DNA of 64,000 nt from JAVDCA01 sp035293985 (GTDB lineage: Bacteria > Pseudomonadota > Alphaproteobacteria > Rhizobiales > Xanthobacteraceae), in contig DATGLS010000048.1 of assembly GCA_035293985.1 (NCBI GenBank), forward strand, positions 372,001 through 436,000, given 5' to 3'. This document shows, one piece after another, positions 58,020 to 64,000 of this stretch. The position numbers were made by a program, and so were the translations under genes. Position 1 is the first letter of the stretch. Every line of letters starts with the position of its first letter. Under the pieces are notes generated by a model. It searched no databases. It saw nothing but the letters and a program-made list of their open reading frames with translations, and was not told the origin of the DNA.

Positions 58020-60125
58020 TCATGGCTGCGCGATTGCGATGTGATCCGGCGCAAGCCCGGCGCGCTGCCGCGCGACCATCGCGGCGAAGGCCGCCTCGAG
58101 GCCGCGCGTAAAGCGCGCGGTATCGAAGAGCGCCGACGTGCGCGCCTGCGCGACGCGCGCCTTGAGCCGCGCAAGCGCCCCGGCATCGCGCGCGATCGCG
58201 AGCGTCAGATCGAAATAGGCATCGAGCGACTCGGCGACGAGGTCGCCCAGTCCGGCGGCCGCAAGGATGCTTGCCGAGACGCGCGACGCGAACGTCGCGC
58301 CCTTGAGCGCGATCAAGGGAACGCCTGCCCACAACATGTCGCTCGCCGTCGTATGCGAGCCGTAGGGAAAGCCATCGAGCGCCAGATCCGCGCACGCGAT
58401 TCGCGCCAGATGATCGGCGCTGCTCATGCGTGGCGCCCACACGATACGCTCGGCGCCGATCCCGTGCGCAACCGCGCGCTGGCGCAGGACCTCCCTCGCA
58501 TCGGAATTGTGATCGAGCAGCCACAGCACCGACCCGTCGACAGCCGCGAGCAAGCGCAGCCAGTCGGTAAACAGCGCCGGGATGATCTTGAATGGCTGAT
58601 TGAACGAGCACAGCACCAGGCCGTGCTCCGGCAACCCATAGTCCGCTCGCGCCCGGCCCGGCGGAACCGTCCGGCGATCGTCCGTGCACTGGTAGGTGCC
58701 GGGCAGCCGCACGACCTTCTCGACGTATTGGCACTCCTCGCCCGGCTCGATCAGGATCCGATCGGCGATCACATAGTCGATCCATGACGCGCCGAGGCCG
58801 CCCGGATAGCCGAGCCACTGCGCCTGCACGGGTGCGGGACGCGCCGCCAGCAGTTGGCCGCGCGTGCCGGCGGTCCAACCCTGGAGATCGATCACGAGGT
58901 CGCAGCCGTCCGCCGCAATCCGTTCGGCGGCCGCGCGATTGGACAGATTCTTGATCGAAACGAAGGCGTCGAATGCCGCGCTGATGCGCTTGCGCGCCGG
59001 CGTCTCCTCGCGGGGCGAATAATCGTAGCCGATCACCTCGAAGCCACTGCGGTCGTGCGCCTCGATCACACCGACCAGGAGATGCGCAATCGCGTGATCG
59101 CGGAAATCGCTCGACAGATAGCCGATGCGCACGCGGCTATTGCCGCTCGCGCGCCGCGCCGGCGTGACGCGCGGCATGGCCTTGAACTGGTCGCAGTAAC
59201 GACGCGCGCAGGCGAGATAAGTCTCGGCGGGCAGGTCCGGCATCATCAGCAGCGGGAAGGGCGATGCCGGCTCGGCGCGCCAGAACGCATCGTCTGCCGC
59301 CCGCACGGTCGCCTCGACGGTTGCGGCGAGCTCCCAATCGCAGGCGCGCCGAGCCGCCGAGTAGGCGGAGAGCAGCCGCGGCACCGATTTGCGAAAACCT
59401 TCGGTCGCACGGTAGATGCGCGCCGCGGCGCCCGGGTCGGCGCGCAGGAACGCGCCGGCCGCCGCATCGGCCAGATCGCGGGCACGCTCCGGCGCTCGGG
59501 CGTCGATCGGGCCGATTCGATCCAGCACCGCGCGTGCGCCCGCGGTCGCTTCGGCGAAGCGGCCCAGATCGGCGAGCAACAGGGCGAGATTGACCCGCGG
59601 CGTGGGATCGCGTGGATCGAGCGCGATCGCAGTGCGAAAGCTCGCCTCGGCCTCCTGATGTCGGCCGGCCGCGACAAGGAGGTTGGCGAGGTTGAAATGA
59701 AAGGCGGCCCGGCGCGGCTCGAGCGCGAGCGCGTGGCGCAGCTCCGCCTCGGCCGCGTCGAGATGCCCCCCGGCGCGCAGGACGATCGCGAGCGCGTTGC
59801 GAGCCTCCGCCGAGCTCGGCCGCAGCGCCAGCGACCGCCGCAGGCTCGCCTCGGCGCCGGCGAGGTCGCCGAGCTGGCGCTGGCAGAGCGCGAGGTTCTC
59901 GACGAACTGCGGATCGTTCGGCTCGGCCTCCACGGCCCGGCGCAGCGGCGCCAGGGCCTCGGCGGGTCGCTGCTGGGCGCACAGCGCGATGCCGAGCAGC
60001 TCGTCGAGGATCGGGATACTGCCGCCGCGCTTGGCCAGCGCCCGCGCGCGCGCCTCCATCTCGGCGAAGCGCCCGGCCGCATAGAGCCGCATGATCTCGT
60101 TGACGGCGTCAGGACGCCCGGCCAT
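58020..60125 (-). CDS. TPR protein with O-GlcNAc-transferase-type (SPINDLY-like) glycosyltransferase domain
   Basis: A 701-residue protein. Residues 1-185 hold about five TPR units (LALEPRRAAFHFNLANLL, IALDPRDPTPRVNLALLL). The catalytic part of glycosyltransferase family 41 begins near residue 340: RVRIGYLSSDFRDHAIAHLL, DLQGWTAGTR, PVQAQWLGYPGGLGASWIDYVIAD, FNQPFKIIPALFTDWLRLL and LDGFPYGSHTTASDMLWAGVPLIAL. These are the conserved stretches of bacterial OGT-like enzymes, which transfer sugars to proteins. A protein-glycosylation role is likely; target unknown. It follows the frameshifted methyltransferase by 51 bp. Confidence 0.9.
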   Translation of the reverse strand: MAGRPDAVNEIMRLYAAGRFAEMEARARALAKRGGSIPILDELLGIALCAQQRPAEALAPLRRAVEAEPNDPQFVENLALCQRQLGDLAGAEASLRRSLALRPSSAEARNALAIVLRAGGHLDAAEAELRHALALEPRRAAFHFNLANLLVAAGRHQEAEASFRTAIALDPRDPTPRVNLALLLADLGRFAEATAGARAVLDRIGPIDARAPERARDLADAAAGAFLRADPGAAARIYRATEGFRKSVPRLLSAYSAARRACDWELAATVEATVRAADDAFWRAEPASPFPLLMMPDLPAETYLACARRYCDQFKAMPRVTPARRASGNSRVRIGYLSSDFRDHAIAHLLVGVIEAHDRSGFEVIGYDYSPREETPARKRISAAFDAFVSIKNLSNRAAAERIAADGCDLVIDLQGWTAGTRGQLLAARPAPVQAQWLGYPGGLGASWIDYVIADRILIEPGEECQYVEKVVRLPGTYQCTDDRRTVPPGRARADYGLPEHGLVLCSFNQPFKIIPALFTDWLRLLAAVDGSVLWLLDHNSDAREVLRQRAVAHGIGAERIVWAPRMSSADHLARIACADLALDGFPYGSHTTASDMLWAGVPLIALKGATFASRVSASILAAAGLGDLVAESLDAYFDLTLAIARDAGALARLKARVAQARTSALFDTARFTRGLEAAFAAMVARQRAGLAPDHIAIAQP

Positions 60126-60176
60126 GCGACACCAACCCTTGCGAGGAGCGGATCATGAGTCGGGCTGATGACGCGG

Positions 60177-60732
60177 TCATCTCGTCGGCTTGACGGCGCT
60201 GAGCTCGATCGTGGTCGGTATCACCACATTGTTGAAGTGGCGCGCCGCCTGCTCGAGCTCGGCCTGGCAAATCTGACCGCGCTGCCTGCGGCCGAGCCAC
60301 GGCTCGTCGAGCGTGTGCTCGGAGCTGACGACATCGAAGTCGATGCCGAGATAGACGCCGAGCCGGGTGTTGGCCGCCGCCGAGCTGATCAACTTCCGAT
60401 TGATTTTCTGCGAAAACAGCGCGAGGCCCCCGGCCCTGATGGGGCGCACATGGGTCGGATCGTTGAAGAAGAAATCGTGCCGCGGATGCGGCACCACGAG
60501 CGTGAGCTTCGCGCCGTTGGCGCAGACGCGGTAGAGCCTGAAAATCGACCTCCCTCGTGCGGCCGAGATGCTCGAGCACGTGCGACATCAGCGCCTCCTC
60601 GACCGAGCCGTCGGGCCACGGCCAGGGAATCTGCTCCAGATCGACCAGTTGGTCCGGACTACAACCTGAGCTCGAATCCACGTTGATCCAACCGGACAAC
60701 TTTCCGTGCCCGCATTCGAGATTGAGCCGCAC
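60177..60732 (-). pseudogene. Frameshifted SAM-dependent methyltransferase
   Basis: The first frame starts at ATG 60732 and reads MRLNLECGHGKLSGWINVD, then PWPWPDGSVEEALMSHVLEHLGRTREV, a typical small methyltransferase. At about 60545 the family sequence leaves that frame; from about 60540 it resumes in the next frame as LYRVCANGAK, then VPHPRHDFFFNDPTHVR and LDEPWLGRRQRG, ending at 60177. Intact relatives have about seven residues between the EV and LYRV points; here there are three to four, so roughly 10-11 bp seem deleted. Unless this is a sequencing error, the gene is dead. It lies just before the OGT-type gene. Confidence 0.8.
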
Positions 60733-60759
60733 GACATCCTCCCCACGATCAGGTTGTTT

Positions 60760-61173
60760 CTAGCCCGACGCCTTGGCGCCGGCGACGAAGTTCGCGAGCT
60801 CGCGCCGAACCCGCGCGATGACCGGCGGCCAGTCGCCCGACGTCGACTGGCGAAAGAGCCGGGCCGACGCATACCACGGGCAATCCTCGCGCTCGATGAG
60901 CCAGCGCCAGTCGGGCTGGCGAAAGAAGGATCCACACCGCAGCCGCGAGACTGGAAGACCCGGGACCGAATTGGGCTCCGCCTCCACCGCGCCCGCGGCA
61001 GCAGGCGATGCGCCTCGCTCAATTGGCCTTGTTGCGCCTTGATCGGATCCGAGCAGGCGCAGCGCCGCCACATCGCGCGGCGTGCGCTGCAGGCTCACCC
61101 GATGGGCGCCGTCGGCGGCAGCCAGATCTCCCCGCCGGTGCAGCTCGAGCGCGCGCTGCAGCGATGGGATCAA
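60760..61173 (-). pseudogene. Remnant of a TPR protein gene with an internal deletion
   Basis: An open frame of 137 codons whose two ends look like the two ends of a much longer TPR/glycosyltransferase protein. The start reads LQRALELHRRGDLAAADGAHR with DVAALRLLG, a first TPR; the end reads DWRWLIEREDCPWYASARLFRQSTSGDWPPVIARV, the usual C-terminal stretch of such proteins. The middle is missing. It may still be translated, but cannot have the parent function. It lies between tRNA-Ser and the frameshifted methyltransferase. Confidence 0.65.
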
Positions 61174-61264
61174 TCGATCCGACCGCTTGCGCGGCAGACG
61201 GCATGCTTCAGCGAACGGCGCCGTGAAGGCGTCCGCCGGGAGCGGGACCTTGCCGAGCAGGATA

Positions 61265-61357
61265 TGGCGGAGAGGATGGGATTCGAACCCATGATACGCC
61301 TTTTGAGCGTATAACGGTTTAGCAAACCGCCGCCTTCAGCCACTCGGCCACCTCTCC
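61265..61357 (-). tRNA. tRNA-Ser(GCU)
   Basis: A 93-nt class II tRNA on the minus strand. Acceptor GGAGAGG pairs with CCTCTCC, followed by G and an encoded CCA. The anticodon loop is GGTTTGCTAAACC, anticodon GCT (codons AGC/AGU). The long variable arm (TATACGCTCAAAAGGCGTA) and T-arm ATGGGTTCGAATCCCAT are intact. Flanked on both sides by gene fragments, with no integrase. Confidence 0.97.
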
Positions 61358-61517
61358 GGATGAAGACAGGCTTATAGATCGCCGTGCACCTGCGTCAACT
61401 CTCGAAGGCCGCACCCGGTCCGGTTACCAGCCGTCGTCTCGCGCGGCGCTGCCGCGCTGACCCGCGTCGCGATGACGAAGCTCCCCCGCCCTACGCCTCG
61501 CCTGATCGGCCCCGGTC

Positions 61518-61739
61518 CTGCAGGAGGCAATCGGGCAGCACCGCGTCGGGCGGTTCGTTGAAGCCACGGAACTCTGTCGTCGGCTGCTCAAGAAGATGCC
61601 CGACCATTTCGATGCACTCTATTTCTTTGTGCTGATGCGGCTGCAGCAAGGCGAGCCGCACGAGGCGCTCGACCCGACCAACGAGGCCGTAGGGCGAGCC
61701 GCGCGCGCCACTCCCGCCCTTTGCCTCGCCGGCGCGGTC
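61518..61739 (+). pseudogene. Fragment of a TPR protein gene
   Basis: Plus-strand translation from 61518 reads LQEAIGQHRVGRFVEATE, then CRRLLKKMPDHFDALYFFVL and RLQQGEPHEALDPTNEAVG, two clear TPR helices pairs typical of N-terminal parts of TPR-glycosyltransferase proteins. There is no start codon with a ribosome site, and after about 61739 the frame continues as Ser/Arg-rich nonsense antisense to the Sel1-like gene. It is best read as a broken 5-prime fragment. Confidence 0.6.
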
Positions 61740-61767
61740 GGGAAGCATTCGTGGCAGATATCGGCCG

Positions 61768-62034
61768 TCAGTGCCGCAGCCAGTCGCGCGCCGCGCGCTG
61801 CGCCATGGCGATCTCGCTCTCCGACATCTGCTCGGCGATCTCGCGGCGTAGCCGGATCGCTTCCTTGTTGCCGCGCATGGCCGCAAGGTTGAACCACTTG
61901 TGTGCCGTGACATAGTCGGTGGGCACGCTGCTCCCCGTCGAGTACATCATGCCAAGCTGAAACAGGACGTCGCCCGACGCGTTCGCCTCGCCGAGCACGC
62001 CGCTGTCGACATCCAATACTTCCAACCGTGCCAT
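61768..62034 (-). CDS. Sel1-like repeat protein (short)
   Basis: An 88-residue protein with one to two Sel1-like repeats: VLFQLGMMYSTGSSVPTDYVTAHKWFNLAAMRGNKEAI is a perfect Sel1 unit, followed by a basic C-terminal helix (QRAARDWLRH). GGGAGG precedes the ATG at 62034. Similar short proteins are common in Bradyrhizobium relatives; Sel1 units bind protein partners, and the partner here is unknown. Single gene between a 424-bp spacer and the TPR fragment on the opposite strand. Confidence 0.85.
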   Translation of the reverse strand: MARLEVLDVDSGVLGEANASGDVLFQLGMMYSTGSSVPTDYVTAHKWFNLAAMRGNKEAIRLRREIAEQMSESEIAMAQRAARDWLRH

Positions 62035-62458
62035 TCTGGCCTCCCCTTCTGACCCGCGCGCCGGATGACGCCATCCGACCCGCTCCCCGTGTTTCGATTT
62101 GGTTCCCCTGGTCCGATCAAGGATCGAACGGGCGCATTTGTGCGCGTAAAGTTTGAATCTCGCTTTAAGCGATGCGATGAATCGAAGATGAACGCTTCGA
62201 CTTGACGGCGTCGCGGCAAGCTTGCGTTAAGCACGCAAGTGCCGGTGCGATCGCGCCTTCACTGTGCCTTCAACACTGCGCTAACCGTCACGATTTGGCC
62301 GCCGCTAACTATCCGGATGGCGAACCGTAATCGAGGAAGCCCGCGCCCGCCAACCGTGCGCCACGATCGCGCGATTCAATCGGCCGGCGATCTGCCCTAA
62401 CATCCGCGCGCCGCGCGATTCGCGCGGTTCCTTCGACCTCGACCGGTGCGATGCCGCG
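62035..62458. other. Intergenic region between Sel1-like and transglutaminase-like genes
   Basis: 424 bp with divergent promoters. A small palindrome CTTGCGTTAAGCACGCAAG lies at about 62220, possibly a regulatory hairpin. No gene or RNA is supported. Confidence 0.4.
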
Positions 62459-63160
62459 ATGCCCGAGAATTATACCAAGCGAATCCGCTCCGTCCTGAGC
62501 GCAAGCGAGGCGAAGCTCTTCCGCACGCTCACCTCGCCGGCGAAGATCCAGGACTTCATCGACACGCTGCCGGTCAACATGGAGCTCGAGGCGAGCACCT
62601 ACATGTCGCCGCGTCGCGTGCTCGCGGCCGGGCGCGCCCACTGCTTCGAAGGCGCCCTGCTCGCCGCGGCCGCGCTCGCGTTTCACGGCGAGCGGCCGCT
62701 GCTGCTCGACTTCCAGGCCGCTTACGACGATGAGGATCACGTGGTCGCACTCTTCTGCCAGAACGGCCATTGGGGCGCGATCAGCAAGACGAACCACCCC
62801 GGGCTGCGCTACCGCGACGCGATCCACGATTCCCCGCGCAGCCTCGCGGCGTCCTACTTCCACGAATATTACATGTGGGACGGACGCAAATCGCTGCGCT
62901 TTTTCTCCCGGCCGTTCGACCTGACCCGTTATGCGCCCGCGACCTGGGTCACGGCGTCGGAAGAGCTCGACTGGCTCGTCGACGCGCTCGATGCGTCCGC
63001 GCATGCGCCGATCATTCCCAAGGGCAACCTGCGCAAGCTGCGCCCCGCCTCGCCGTTCGAGTTGCATGCGAGCGCCGCGGTCGAATGGCGCAAGGACGGG
63101 CGGCGAACGCCGATCACGCTGCGCAAGTCGGGCGACCACGCCGCCGGCAGCGGCTCCTGA
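62459..63160 (+). CDS. Transglutaminase-like superfamily protein of unknown function
   Basis: A 233-residue protein without signal peptide. A transglutaminase/papain-like core is suggested by the order of Cys and His: Cys62 in AAGRAHCFEGALLAAAALAFHGERPLLLDF (the usual position before a long helix) and His94 in DDEDHVVALFCQNGHWGAISKTNHPGLRYRD, with Asp or Asn following. The C-terminal part (ATWVTASEELDWLVDALD) is helical. Substrate and role unknown; peptidase, amidase or cross-linking are all possible. A start at ATG 62459 is the first in frame. Confidence 0.7.
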   Translation: MPENYTKRIRSVLSASEAKLFRTLTSPAKIQDFIDTLPVNMELEASTYMSPRRVLAAGRAHCFEGALLAAAALAFHGERPLLLDFQAAYDDEDHVVALFCQNGHWGAISKTNHPGLRYRDAIHDSPRSLAASYFHEYYMWDGRKSLRFFSRPFDLTRYAPATWVTASEELDWLVDALDASAHAPIIPKGNLRKLRPASPFELHASAAVEWRKDGRRTPITLRKSGDHAAGSGS

Positions 63161-63527
63161 ATTCATCGAACGGGTTCAGGACGACACCCCTCCGGATCGG
63201 AGCAGCCGCGGCGCCACGGCAATCCGTCAATATCAGATCAAATTCACGCAGAGACAAAAATGCCGAGGGCGTCGGCGAGCTGAGGATGAACCCGTTCGGC
63301 GCATGATCCGCCGACGGCGAGGTGCGGTATCTCTCCCACCTCAGGTCCCGCTCGCCCCGCTGAACGGCCAGCGCTCGGGATGTTCAAGCCTCGATCTCGC
63401 CAACGCCCTCGATGTTCCGATCCGCTGTGTGCATCGCGATCGCGTCGCGATCAAAGATGCCTCAAGGCCGGATCAGCCGAAGAAGTCTTCGACGCGCGGC
63501 CGAAGACTCCGAAGCGACGAATCAGAA
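63161..63527. other. Intergenic region with a widely spaced inverted repeat
   Basis: 367 bp. CGAACGGGTTCA (63167-63178) recurs as TGAACCCGTTCG (63287-63298), a perfect 12-bp inverted repeat about 110 bp apart. Otherwise I see no supported gene or RNA. Confidence 0.4.
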
Positions 63528-63584
63528 TCAGAGCTTCTTCTTCGCCTTCTTCGCCTTCTTCGCTTTCTTTGCCTTCTTCGCCAT
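63528..63584 (-). CDS. 18-residue Lys/Ala peptide
   Basis: ATG at 63584, preceded by AGGAGGGCAGC, encodes MAKKAKKAKKAKKAKKKL and stops at 63528. The tetra-repeat KKA pattern resembles the tails of histone-H1-like or ribosomal proteins, and similar tiny Lys/Ala genes are seen in Bradyrhizobium relatives. The strong ribosome site argues for translation. It could bind nucleic acids; the peptide is too short to be sure it is a gene. Confidence 0.5.
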   Translation of the reverse strand: MAKKAKKAKKAKKAKKKL

Positions 63585-64000
63585 GCTGCCCTCCTAGCTC
63601 ATGAGTGGTGGCGATTTCGATATGTGCATGAGCGACTCGCCCGTGCACATATTTGCATCTACAACAATGCAATGAAAAAGAACACTGTGGCGCGTTAAGG
63701 AAGCGTTGACGTGCGTGGCACGCGCGAGCAACGCGACGCGTGATGCTGCGAACATCTTGTCAAGTTGCTCGAACTATTCAGCCGCGCTCGATTTTTCTTC
63801 ACGCATTTTTCGTCGGTGCAAAAAACCCTTGAAAAATGCGGATTTCTTGCATGTTCGACGCGTGCGCACGTGAACGGATCGCGGCTGCGTTTGCTTCGCT
63901 CGACACGATCATTCGACGCGGCGGAATCGTCCGATGATCGGCGTGAATCGGCGGCAAAATTTTTTTTGGATAACATCATCGAATCGCACCTCGATCGCGC
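63585..64000. other. AT-richer terminal region without a supported gene
   Basis: 416 bp, less GC-rich than the rest, with palindromic segments such as TTTTTCGTCGGTGCAAAAAA. A 94-codon frame on the minus strand (63695-63979) is Ser/Arg-rich and has no ribosome site or family features. Probably the promoter region of a gene beyond the window edge. Confidence 0.4.

Noticed and set aside
63695..63979. 94-codon minus-strand frame at the window end
   Set aside because: Ser/Arg-rich, without ribosome site or family features, in AT-rich likely promoter DNA.

Overview
This 64-kb window is GC-rich chromosomal DNA from an alphaproteobacterium of the Hyphomicrobiales, close to the Bradyrhizobium/Rhodopseudomonas/Xanthobacteraceae group. 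The evidence is gene content and order: nrdR-ribD-ribE-ribH-nusB-thiL, rpoZ-rel, pdxJ-acpS-lepB-rnc-era with recO-parC, the ldtP-ldtR pair, and short genes of families confined to this order. Several palindromic intergenic repeat families typical of these genomes are also present. Most of the window is housekeeping DNA; the accessory material sits in a few blocks wedged between conserved neighbours.

Layout. 0-8.7 kb: a partial YceD gene, a cytochrome bc1 assembly chaperone, BamE, a proton-pumping pyrophosphatase, an MFS carrier, a VapBC toxin-antitoxin pair, an FMN-dependent 2-hydroxy-acid oxidase and thiL. 8.7-13.4 kb: nusB, riboflavin synthesis, nrdR and glyA. 13.5-15.8 kb: a Tat-exported L,D-transpeptidase with its MarR-type regulator. 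16-19.8 kb: a valine-degradation operon. 20-25.6 kb: hemB, an RDD protein, the N-end-rule transferase bpt, and divergent mntH/mntR. 25.7-30.1 kb: parC, three tiny secreted aromatic/arginine-rich proteins and recO. 30.3-33.6 kb: a copper-amine-oxidase-like protein with a secreted partner of unknown function, sitting between recO and era. 33.7-38.2 kb: era-rnc-lepB-acpS-pdxJ headed by nikR. 38.7-44.4 kb: rel, rpoZ, a NYN-domain protein, a family 5 uracil-DNA glycosylase, a VOC protein and smpB.

44.4-48.2 kb is the most interesting block. It is a four-gene plus-strand operon: an outer-membrane porin, a periplasmic protein with a flavinylation motif, the flavin transferase ApbE, and a small four-helix membrane protein whose four histidines are placed to hold two haems. 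It follows an AT-rich leader with an inverted repeat resembling the rhizobial Irr iron-control element. I read it as a candidate iron-responsive extracytoplasmic electron-transfer (ferric reduction) system. It lies between smpB and mscL-dapA.

48.1-53.2 kb: mscL, dapA, a soluble lytic transglycosylase with a long Lys/Asp repeat, and an alpha/beta hydrolase. 53.3-61.7 kb: a TPR-rich block with a TPR-methyltransferase fusion, a major porin, a TPR/O-GlcNAc-transferase-type glycosyltransferase, and decayed genes (a frameshifted methyltransferase and two TPR-gene fragments) around tRNA-Ser(GCU). 61.7-64 kb: a Sel1-like protein, a transglutaminase-like protein, an 18-residue Lys/Ala peptide gene and AT-richer DNA without a supported gene.

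I found no CRISPR array, insertion sequence, integrase, prophage or rRNA. Family names come from reading the protein sequences; no database search was run.
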